Source: Helicobacter sp. 11S03491-1 (GTDB taxonomy: Bacteria > Campylobacterota > Campylobacteria > Campylobacterales > Helicobacteraceae). Taken from it: 64,000 nt of DNA. The notes under the pieces are model-generated. The model was given only the letters and a program-made list of their open reading frames with translations. It was not told where the DNA came from and searched no databases. Location of the stretch: positions 1 through 64,000 of the forward strand of contig NZ_MLAO01000011.1 of assembly GCF_002272835.1 (NCBI RefSeq). Reading direction: 5' to 3'. Positions 56,659 to 64,000 of the stretch are shown piece after piece (the stretch's first letter is position 1; each line of letters opens with the position of its first letter). The translations under genes were made by a program, and so were the position numbers.

Positions 56659-58722
56659 TTATCCTTTTTGGACAAAGGAGGCTAATATGTCCCTTTCCAT
56701 ACCTCCAAAACTGATTTTTAACTTGGCATTTTTCCCATCTCCTTGGATATTGAGTATTCTCCCTGAACCAAAAATTTTGTGTAAAACTAAATCCCCTTTT
56801 TTAAAATCATCTCGCATTGTTTCTTGCATATTTTGTTTGATTGGAGAGTTTTTATTCATCAAACCTGATTCTATAAAAAATCTAGATTTTTCTAATTCTG
56901 TGCGCTTGCCTTTGTAAAATCTTGAATTAACATAAGAAATATAAAGTTCATCTTTTGCCCGCGTGAAGGCCACATAACCAAGCCTTCTTTCTTCTTCCAT
57001 ATCGCTCCCTTCACGGATGAGGGGGAAAAACCCTTCTTCAAAACCTGTAATAAAAACATATTTAAATTCAAGTCCTTTGGCAGAATGCACACTCATACAA
57101 GAGACATGGTTTTGAGTTTGGGTATCTGCATCAGAGCTCAGGGACAAATCATTTAAAAAATCTTCAAGAGAGTTCATGGGAGATTGGATAATATAGTCTC
57201 GAAACATGCCATAAAATTCCTCAATATTTGAATTTTTATCAATACGATCATGAGAATTTTCAAGGGTACTCATGAGATTAACTTGAGAAATGAACTCATC
57301 AAGAAATTTAAGCGTAGAAATACAAAGATAATCTCTCAAATCTTCAATGAGTGAAAAAAATTTTTCAAGAGTTTGATGATTTTTTTCACTCATGATTCCC
57401 ATAAGATAATTTGCCTTAAATGCCTGATAAACAGATATTTTTAAGTCTCCGGCAGTTTCAAAAATTTTGTCTTGAGTAGTTTTGCCAATCCCTCTTTTGG
57501 GTTTATTGATAATTCTAGAGAGTGAAAAATCATCATCAAGATGAATCACCAATCGCAAATAACTTAAAATATCTTTAATCTCTGCACGCTCATAAAATCG
57601 CATAGCTCCAATAAGTTTATAGGGAATTTTCGATCGATTAAGCCCTTCTTCAATGCTTCTGGAAAGTGCATTAAGTCTAAAAAGAATAGCAATGTCGCTT
57701 GGATTTATCCCTTTAGCTAAGAGAGTTTTAATTTCTTTAGAAATTTTATTTCCTTCTTGGGTTTCATCACCGGAATGCAAAATAACAATTTCTTTACCCT
57801 CTCCCTTGGTGCTTTGGAGTTGTTTGCCTAACCTTGCATTGTTATGCGATATCAAAGCATTTGCAATTTCTAAAATTTGGGTGCTGGAGCGATAATTTTG
57901 TTCAAGTTTAATAATTTTTACTCCTTCAAAATTATCTTTAAATTCTAAAATATTAGTAATATCCGCCCCTCTCCAACTATAAATACTTTGATCATCATCG
58001 CCGACGACACAGAGATTTTGATGGGAAGTGCAAAGTTTTTTAAGCAATTGGTATTGCAAATAATTTGTATCTTGATATTCATCAACCATAATGTATTGGT
58101 ATTGGTTGGAGCACTCTTTGGCTAAAAGTGGGTTAGAGTCCAGAATTTGATAACTCAGATAAAGTAAATCATCAAAATCCAGCATATTTTTTGATTCTAA
58201 AAAATCTGTGTAGTTTTTATAAATTTGAGCTATTAATTTTTGATGTCTGTCTTGAGCTGTATTTAGGGCTTCTTGTGTGGAAATAAGTAGATTTTTCATT
58301 TGGGAAATTCTTGATTCAATATAACCAATAGAAAAGGTAGTATCAAGGTTTTTGAGAATCTTTTTTTTGTCGTCTCCATCAATGAGAATAAAGTTTGATT
58401 CACGTCCCAAATGATGAATATGAAATTTCAAAAATAAAAGACCAAATTTATGAAAAGTGCATAATAAAGGAGGGTAAGTATTCTTATTTTGAATCAATTC
58501 TAAAGCTCTCTCTCTCATTTGAGAAGCTGCTTTATTTGTAAAAGTAAGTGTGAGTGTTGCATTTGGAGGGATGCCTACTTCATCAATCAAATAAGCTAAG
58601 CGCGTTGTGAGGGTTTTAGTTTTGCCACTCCCTGCCCCGGCTAAAATCAGCATAGGTCCATCAATGTGTTTGATAGCCTCAAGTTGAGAAGGATTGAGCT
58701 GGCTTAGGGCTTGTTCAGTCAT
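56659..58722 (-). CDS. uvrD: ATP-dependent DNA helicase UvrD/PcrA type
   Basis: A 687-residue superfamily 1A helicase for nucleotide-excision and mismatch repair. Motif I LAGAGSGKTKTLTTR, motif II VDEYQDTNYLQYQL, motif III DDDQSIYSWRGADI, motif IV EQNYRSS, and motif V/VI MSVHSAKGLEFKYVF and RRLGYVAFTRAKDELY are all intact. A C-terminal Tudor-like segment (GDLVLHKIFGSGRIL) is present. The start overlaps the TPR gene stop by 8 nt. Confidence 0.95.
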   Translation of the reverse strand: MTEQALSQLNPSQLEAIKHIDGPMLILAGAGSGKTKTLTTRLAYLIDEVGIPPNATLTLTFTNKAASQMRERALELIQNKNTYPPLLCTFHKFGLLFLKFHIHHLGRESNFILIDGDDKKKILKNLDTTFSIGYIESRISQMKNLLISTQEALNTAQDRHQKLIAQIYKNYTDFLESKNMLDFDDLLYLSYQILDSNPLLAKECSNQYQYIMVDEYQDTNYLQYQLLKKLCTSHQNLCVVGDDDQSIYSWRGADITNILEFKDNFEGVKIIKLEQNYRSSTQILEIANALISHNNARLGKQLQSTKGEGKEIVILHSGDETQEGNKISKEIKTLLAKGINPSDIAILFRLNALSRSIEEGLNRSKIPYKLIGAMRFYERAEIKDILSYLRLVIHLDDDFSLSRIINKPKRGIGKTTQDKIFETAGDLKISVYQAFKANYLMGIMSEKNHQTLEKFFSLIEDLRDYLCISTLKFLDEFISQVNLMSTLENSHDRIDKNSNIEEFYGMFRDYIIQSPMNSLEDFLNDLSLSSDADTQTQNHVSCMSVHSAKGLEFKYVFITGFEEGFFPLIREGSDMEEERRLGYVAFTRAKDELYISYVNSRFYKGKRTELEKSRFFIESGLMNKNSPIKQNMQETMRDDFKKGDLVLHKIFGSGRILNIQGDGKNAKLKISFGGMERDILASFVQKG

Positions 58723-61213
58723 TATGATGAGCTGCCTTTATTTTTTTCGTATCAATGATAAAATCAAAAAACTCTGATTTAAAGTTTGCCATAGAAATGT
58801 AATTATAATGACTGGAAGCTGCTTTGAAATTGCCTGCTTCTTGATAAAGAAGTCCAAGCACGTAATGGGTTTCATAATTACTTGGAGCATCCATTTTGGA
58901 GAGTTGGAGGAGCAAGACAGCGTTTTCAGGGTGATTAGCCCCGATTGCAGCAACTGCGGCTAAAAATTTTGTTTGGGCATCATCTTCTTTTAGATCTTCA
59001 ATAAGGGTATTATAAAGGGTATAGGCTTTTTCAAATTTATGTTGATAGATATTAATAAGTGCCATTGTTTGTAAAATTCCATTCGGATTGTTAGTTTGAG
59101 CAATCAGTTTTTCTTCAAGTGTTTTTTCTTGTTTTTCTAAAGAACCTGTGATAAATCCAATATAGACATATAATTCTCTAGTGAATGTAGGTCCGTAATA
59201 AACACTGCTTAAATCAAGTTTATCTGATAAAAATAAATTATGCAATCTAAGCGCAACTTGTTTGAGATTGGTATCATAATTGTGGGCTAATTCATATAAA
59301 ATATTTGAAACAATATCTTTGGGATAGATAGATTTCAAATAAGAAAAGGCATTTAATAGGGCATTTTTATTTTTGCTTCTAATGCCATAGGCAGCTTTGA
59401 GTGCATAATAAATAGGGAGTTTGTGTTTGGCTTGCTTGATCCAATCCAGTCCATCATCAATGTTATTATTTAGGTATCCTATAAATGAAGAAAGAAATTT
59501 TTTTTGTGCTATAGATTTGAAGGGGACATTTTCAAAGTCTTGAGATATTTGATGAGAAATTCTGCTTGTATCTTGATAGACAAAATTAGCTGCCATGATA
59601 GCAAAAAGACCCGACACGATGTCATAATTATTAAGATGATAAGCCCTCAAAAAATGTGTATAGGCATTTTGAAAATCTCCCATTTGTGCATACACAAGAC
59701 CTAAGTCATAATGAAGCACGGCATGATCAGGATTTGATTTTGCAGAAAGCAAAAGATAGTGGAGTGCATCTCGAATATTATTTTTATTGAGTTCTACAAG
59801 AGCTTTGGCAATATTTTTGTTAATACTGGAGATAGTCCCCCCGCGAATAAGAACATTTTTAGCTTCTTCAATATTTTTAATATCCGAATATATCCCTCCT
59901 TCCCGAATAGTTTTTAGAGCTTCTTCTGCATTAAATACACGAAAAGGGGCATAGTAGAAGATAATTTTATATGGAATTTTTTCTTGGATTTCAAAGCTGC
60001 GATTCCAGAATTCTTCTTGGGCAAGATTGACATCAAAAAGCGATCGGTTGAGGACAACTTTAATGGGGTAGGTTTGCATGGCCAGTTTAATTGGATCTTG
60101 ATGCTTGTCATTTTTGTTTGAACTAATAGAATCAAGTGTAGAACCGGCTGAAGCAAAATTACCAAGTTTGAGGTCGATAATTTCCAGGGCAAGAAGGGTT
60201 TGAAGGTCTTTGTGAGTATTAAAGTATTTATATAAATAACTTTTTGCTTTGGTGTATTCTCCTACCCTGGCATAAAGAAGTCCTAAGGCTTGGTAATCTT
60301 TGGGTGTTGCAATTTCTTGCAAGCTAGTTAAGGCATTGTAATCATCATTAAAAATAAGAAAAATTTTAGAAGCAAGCCGATGATTTTGGTGCATAAAGCT
60401 TTCTGAATTTGGGTTGAGTAAGGGAGAAAGAGATTCAAAATAATAACCATCATAGTATTGTATTAAAGCATAAAGATAGGAATAAAATGGTTCATGAGCC
60501 AAGTCAGATATATGATCATTAGCAAGTTTGAGATAATGCCAATAGAGATTGTTTTCATTTAAATAATAAGCGCTTATCATCGCATCAATAGCACTAGCAC
60601 TAATATTTTCTCCCGTTTTAATAGCGTTATCAAAAGAATTGATTGCTTGTTGGTAGGATTTTTCTTTCAATTTAATAACTCCAAAATTATGGCTGGCGAT
60701 AGATTGGGAGAAAGTTGCTATATTGTTGAAAATATTCAAAGCCTCAATTTTATCTCCCCCATTATAGAGAATATTGGCTTTTTTGATAAGATTATCCAAG
60801 CTTTTATCATCAATTTGGGGCATTTTGGTTTCGAGCTTTGGAATAGGTAATATTTCAGGTTCAGGTTGTTTGTAAATTTTATTTTGAGGGGGAAGAGAAA
60901 CAGAGTTTGTTTTGATCTTGTTCCCTTTTGAAAACATTAAAAAAATTATCAAAACAGCAATGATAAGTATCAATGCGCCAAAAACACCAAGAATTAAAAA
61001 AAATATTTTTTTGTTTTGCTTGATTTGATTGTAACGTGCAAGAATACTTTGTTTAAGATTTTGAAATTTTTGTAGGTTAAAAATTTTAGAAAACTTAAAA
61101 AGTTTGGCAAAATTTGTTTGTAAAATATTTTTGAATTTAGAAATTTTACTTTTAGGGTTCTCTATAATAGAGTTAATATGTGTTTGAGAGTTGGGAGTTT
61201 GTTTTTGGTCCAT
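58715..61213 (-). CDS. membrane-anchored TPR protein (HP1479-like)
   Basis: An 832-residue protein: a basic cytoplasmic N-terminus of about 66 residues, one helix (FFLILGVFGALILIIAVLIIFL), a proline-rich stretch (KQPEPEILPIPKLETK), then a long tetratricopeptide region in the periplasm to the end (ASHNFGVIKLKEKSYQQAINSF; AVLHYDLGLVYAQMGDFQNAY; YETHYVLGLLYQEAGNFKAA). The role is unknown; scaffolding of an envelope complex is a reasonable guess. Position between serS and uvrD is conserved. Confidence 0.85.
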   Translation of the reverse strand: MDQKQTPNSQTHINSIIENPKSKISKFKNILQTNFAKLFKFSKIFNLQKFQNLKQSILARYNQIKQNKKIFFLILGVFGALILIIAVLIIFLMFSKGNKIKTNSVSLPPQNKIYKQPEPEILPIPKLETKMPQIDDKSLDNLIKKANILYNGGDKIEALNIFNNIATFSQSIASHNFGVIKLKEKSYQQAINSFDNAIKTGENISASAIDAMISAYYLNENNLYWHYLKLANDHISDLAHEPFYSYLYALIQYYDGYYFESLSPLLNPNSESFMHQNHRLASKIFLIFNDDYNALTSLQEIATPKDYQALGLLYARVGEYTKAKSYLYKYFNTHKDLQTLLALEIIDLKLGNFASAGSTLDSISSNKNDKHQDPIKLAMQTYPIKVVLNRSLFDVNLAQEEFWNRSFEIQEKIPYKIIFYYAPFRVFNAEEALKTIREGGIYSDIKNIEEAKNVLIRGGTISSINKNIAKALVELNKNNIRDALHYLLLSAKSNPDHAVLHYDLGLVYAQMGDFQNAYTHFLRAYHLNNYDIVSGLFAIMAANFVYQDTSRISHQISQDFENVPFKSIAQKKFLSSFIGYLNNNIDDGLDWIKQAKHKLPIYYALKAAYGIRSKNKNALLNAFSYLKSIYPKDIVSNILYELAHNYDTNLKQVALRLHNLFLSDKLDLSSVYYGPTFTRELYVYIGFITGSLEKQEKTLEEKLIAQTNNPNGILQTMALINIYQHKFEKAYTLYNTLIEDLKEDDAQTKFLAAVAAIGANHPENAVLLLQLSKMDAPSNYETHYVLGLLYQEAGNFKAASSHYNYISMANFKSEFFDFIIDTKKIKAAHHND

Positions 61214-61223
61214 TAAAATTCTT

Positions 61224-62513
61224 TTAGAGATACTTTTTCAAAACTTCCGGGATTTGTATTTCCCCATTTTGAGTTTGATAATTTTCCATAATTGCCACAA
61301 GTGTTCTGCCTACTGCCAAAGATGAGCCATTGAGGGTATGCACTAAAGAATTTTTTTTGTCTTCTTTGAAGCGGATTTTTGCTCTTCTGGCTTGAAAATC
61401 TTGAGTATTAGAGACAGAACTGATTTCTCGATAACAATTTTGTCCGGGTAGCCATACTTCTATATCTACAGTATTGCTTGCGCTAAACCCCAAATCCCCG
61501 CTGCATAATTGCATCCAACGATGAGGTAATCCAAGTTCGCAGAGTATCCCACTGGCTGTTTGAAGCATTTTTTGTTGCATTTCTTCGCTTTTGTTTGGAT
61601 GGGTAAGGGCAACTAATTCGACCTTGTCAAATTGATGTTGGCGAATCATGCCTCGTGTGTCTCTGCGAGCGCTTCCGGCTTCTTTGCGAAAGCAAGGAGT
61701 TTGTGCTGTAAGCATGATAGGAAGTTCTTCTATGGGAATAATAGTATCATTATAAAGATTAGTTAGAGTAATTTCTGAAGTAGAAATAAGGTAGAGATCA
61801 TGACCCTTAGGTTTTTCTCCGGGTCTGGAATCGATTTCTTCTAAATCCCCGCTAACTTTAAACATGTCTTCCTCAAATTTTGGTAATTGCCCTGTGCCAA
61901 AAAGCATATTTTTATTGACAATCACAGGCGTAACCACCATTTCAAATCCTGCTTGTTGGTTATAATCAAGCATGAAATTGATCAAAGCACGATTGATTCT
62001 TGCTCCCATGCCTCTCAAAACAGAAAAACGACTTTTGGCAAGTTTTACCCCTGCTTCAAAATCAATCCAATGATTATTTTGGGCTAATTCCCAATGTTGT
62101 TTGGGGATAAAATCAAATTTTTTGGGAGTGAGTATTTTTTTAATTTCTACATTATCATTTTCGTCATTTCCTATGGGTGTATGCTTGTCAGGAAGGTTTG
62201 GAATGCCAAAAAGAAACTCTTGAAGGGTATTTTCAAGAGTGAGGACTTCTTTATCCAGGGATACAATATTTTCTTTATTTTCTTCTAAATTATTTTTAAG
62301 TTCATCTATATTCTTGCCCTCTTTTTTATATTCTCCAAAAAGCTTAGAAGTTTTATTTTGATGGGCTTGGAGAGTTTCAAGTTCTTGTTTTTTTGATTTA
62401 TAGATAAAAGCAGTATCTTTTAATTTTTGAAGTGTAAAAATATCAACTTTTCTGGATTGAAGCTGTTTGCTTATTGTATCAAAGTCATTCAACAAAAGTT
62501 TTATATCTATCAT
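61224..62513 (-). CDS. serS: seryl-tRNA synthetase
   Basis: A 429-residue class II synthetase. The N-terminal coiled-coil arm spans about residues 25-105 and binds the long variable arm of tRNA-Ser. Motif 2 is [27 protein letters not shown] and motif 3 [20 protein letters not shown]. First gene of the minus-strand unit ending with comF. Confidence 0.96.
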   Translation of the reverse strand: MIDIKLLLNDFDTISKQLQSRKVDIFTLQKLKDTAFIYKSKKQELETLQAHQNKTSKLFGEYKKEGKNIDELKNNLEENKENIVSLDKEVLTLENTLQEFLFGIPNLPDKHTPIGNDENDNVEIKKILTPKKFDFIPKQHWELAQNNHWIDFEAGVKLAKSRFSVLRGMGARINRALINFMLDYNQQAGFEMVVTPVIVNKNMLFGTGQLPKFEEDMFKVSGDLEEIDSRPGEKPKGHDLYLISTSEITLTNLYNDTIIPIEELPIMLTAQTPCFRKEAGSARRDTRGMIRQHQFDKVELVALTHPNKSEEMQQKMLQTASGILCELGLPHRWMQLCSGDLGFSASNTVDIEVWLPGQNCYREISSVSNTQDFQARRAKIRFKEDKKNSLVHTLNGSSLAVGRTLVAIMENYQTQNGEIQIPEVLKKYL

Positions 62514-62653
62514 ATCCGGCCTTATTTAGAAACTTTTTAGAATTTTATCTAAAATCATTTAAAGAAATAAGCATTTTTTATTCCTTGAGTATTTGGACTT
62601 GGGTGATGGCTTATTGCAAACATTCTTATGCAAAAGTAAAAGTTTAGAATTTT

Positions 62654-62662
62654 TGTTATACA
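62654..62662 (+). promoter_or_regulatory. extended -10 promoter for tatBC
   Basis: TGT then TATACA at 62654-62662, about 37 bp upstream of the tatB start, without a clear -35. Confidence 0.4.
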
Positions 62663-62698
62663 ATTATTAAAATTATTTCAGATACTAAGGCTACTAAC

Positions 62699-63271
62699 AT
62701 GTTTGGTATGGGCATTTTTGAGATTTTGGTCATTTTGATTGTTGCTGTCATATTTCTAGGACCTGAGAAGCTTCCCCAAGCAATGATAGATATTGTAAAA
62801 TTTTTTAAGGCTGTAAAAAAAACTCTCAATGATGCTAAGGATACATTTGATAAGGAACTTCAAATTAGTGAAATTAGAAAAGAAGCTCTTGAATATAAAA
62901 AAAATTTTGAATCAAGCTTGGATCCCATCACTAAAGATATCCAACTTCAAGAAATTGATGAGATGTTTCATGATTATAAAGAAGAAAATCAAAATAATAT
63001 CTCTGCAAAAACCCTAAAAATTGGGATGTCTCAACAAGATGGCGATCATGAGGAATCTGCACCTAAAAAAAGGGGCAGAAAACCAAAAAATCCTCAAAAA
63101 TCCTCAGAAGTTTCTGTATCATCATTGAATACAACAAATCCAACACTTAAAAAAACGAAGTCAAACACTCAGAAATCTTTAGAACCTAAAAAAGCTGCTC
63201 GCACGCTCAAACCAAAAGAAGGAAAGAATGTGGGATTTAAAAAAACAAGCAAAACATCAAAGGAGGGTTAG
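62699..63271 (+). CDS. tatB: Sec-independent translocase subunit TatB
   Basis: A 190-residue protein: short N-terminal helix FGMGIFEILVILIVAVIFLGPEKLP with the Phe-Gly and Glu typical of TatB, an amphipathic helix (IDIVKFFKAVKKTLNDAKDTF), and a long Lys/Ser/Thr/Pro-rich C-terminal tail. TatB and TatC form the receptor for folded twin-arginine substrates such as cofactor-bearing respiratory enzymes. It is followed by tatC after 3 bp. Confidence 0.93.
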   Translation: MFGMGIFEILVILIVAVIFLGPEKLPQAMIDIVKFFKAVKKTLNDAKDTFDKELQISEIRKEALEYKKNFESSLDPITKDIQLQEIDEMFHDYKEENQNNISAKTLKIGMSQQDGDHEESAPKKRGRKPKNPQKSSEVSVSSLNTTNPTLKKTKSNTQKSLEPKKAARTLKPKEGKNVGFKKTSKTSKEG

Positions 63272-63274
63272 AGT

Positions 63275-64000
63275 ATGTTTGAAGATTTAAAGCCCCATAT
63301 CCAAGATCTTCGCAAAAGGCTTATGATTTCTGTAGCCACTCTTTTGGTGGTTTTCTTGATATGTTTTAGTTTCTGGAAACATATTTTTGAATGGATTAAA
63401 GCCCCTTTAGCCGCTGTTTTTGGCACTCATCAAGTAGATGGAATGCTTGTTCAAATAGAACCTCTTGAGGGGATTTTTGTTGCACTTAAGGTAAGCTTTT
63501 TTGCAGCGCTTGCTATTTCAGTCCCGGTAATTTTTTGGCAGCTGTGGCTTTTTGTAGCTCCAGGTTTGTATAAAAACGAGAAGAGAGTTGTCTTGCCTTT
63601 TGTTTTTTTTGGGACTATCATGTTTGTTTGTGGAGCAGGGTTTGCTTATTATGTTGTGTTTCCTTTCACAATTAAGTATGCTTTGATGTTTGGAAATGAA
63701 ATGTTTGCTGCTAATATTTCTGCTTCTAGTTATGTTACGCTTTTCACAAGGTTTGTAATTGGTTTTGGAGTAGCATTTGAATTGCCTGTATTGGCTTATT
63801 TCTTGGCAAAAATTGGTTTGATTACAGATCAAACTTTGAAAAATTATTTTAAATATGCTATTGTGGTTATTTTTATTTTAGCCGCAGTTATTACTCCTCC
63901 GGATGTTATTTCGCAAGTCTTTATGGCTTTGCCTTTAATTGGGCTTTATATTTTATCTATTGTGATTGCAAAAGTTGTTAATCCCGCGCATAAGACGCAA
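63275..64000 (+). CDS. tatC: twin-arginine translocase subunit TatC, 5' part
   Basis: The first 242 codons are present and the frame is still open at the window end. It begins MFEDLKPHIQDLRKRLM (family motif HL-x-ELR-x-RL variant) and has GIFVALKVSFFAALAISVPVIFWQLWLFVAPGLYKNEKR, the conserved TatC loop, and FELPVLAYFLAKIGLI. Six helices are expected. AGGAGG lies in the tatB stop region. TatC recognises the twin-arginine signal peptide. Confidence 0.95.
   Translation, partial: MFEDLKPHIQDLRKRLMISVATLLVVFLICFSFWKHIFEWIKAPLAAVFGTHQVDGMLVQIEPLEGIFVALKVSFFAALAISVPVIFWQLWLFVAPGLYKNEKRVVLPFVFFGTIMFVCGAGFAYYVVFPFTIKYALMFGNEMFAANISASSYVTLFTRFVIGFGVAFELPVLAYFLAKIGLITDQTLKNYFKYAIVVIFILAAVITPPDVISQVFMALPLIGLYILSIVIAKVVNPAHKTQ

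Overview
The window is AT-rich chromosomal DNA from a member of the Campylobacterota, most likely a non-pylori Helicobacter. The evidence is gene order. As I recall the H. pylori 26695 numbering, block after block matches: folD-lepB-M50 protease-rpiB-apt-dedA-pepA-ychF (HP0577-HP0568), cheV-nspC (HP0019-HP0020), mutS2-murC-aminotransferase (HP0621-HP0624), pyrG-recJ-pseudouridine synthase (HP0349-HP0347), thioredoxin/RluB-like/dnaE (HP1458-HP1460), hisS/waaF (HP1190-HP1191), comF-tmk-coaD-ubiX-flgA-uvrD-TPR-serS (HP1473-HP1480) and tatBC. The blocks are joined in a different order from H. pylori, so this is a distinct species. No database search was possible; assignments rest on motifs, lengths and context. 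LAYOUT: 1-2900 holds the start of a Pmp3/YqaE gene, an outer-membrane protein, and a scarred segment in which a MazEF-type toxin-antitoxin pair sits between two identical 154-bp copies of the 3' end of a 5'-truncated ssb gene. 3.0-7.1 kb has membrane and transport genes (UPF0114, CNNM/CorC, PiT phosphate carrier, small cytochrome c). 7.2-15.0 kb is a long plus-strand housekeeping operon. 15.0-22.9 kb carries chemotaxis (CheV), polyamine synthesis (NspC), tRNA modification, MutS2, MurC and an aminotransferase. 23.0-23.5 kb is a Gly-Leu-Cys-Ser tRNA operon. 24.2-37.5 kb holds prmC, an M48 protease, pyrG, recJ, pseudouridine synthases, thioredoxin, a YeiH-type carrier, a Sel1-repeat lipoprotein and dnaE. 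37.5-39.3 kb is an accessory scar. 39.3-53.7 kb has paired DUF1090 genes, an NhaC antiporter, a putative RpoN-driven gene, waaF/hisS, a phosphatase, and a zinc-uptake operon with mqo nested inside it. 53.7-62.5 kb is the minus-strand serS-to-comF operon, and tatB plus a partial tatC end the window. MAIN FINDING: in the accessory scar, 38027-38408 looks like an undescribed type I toxin-antitoxin locus. A 31-residue hydrophobic peptide with basic ends has a good ribosome-binding site and promoter. Its start codon can pair with a perfectly complementary 10-nt stretch beyond its stop codon. A consensus extended -10 promoter on the opposite strand would fire an antisense RNA of about 115 nt across the whole reading frame, ending in a hairpin plus T run. 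This architecture recalls the aapA/IsoA systems of H. pylori, but the peptide is unlike the AapA peptides I remember. A second 36-residue membrane peptide, a 3'-truncated IbrA-like gene, a 32-bp perfect palindrome and a 19-bp copy of the tRNA-Ser 3' end follow, suggesting the remains of an integrated element.
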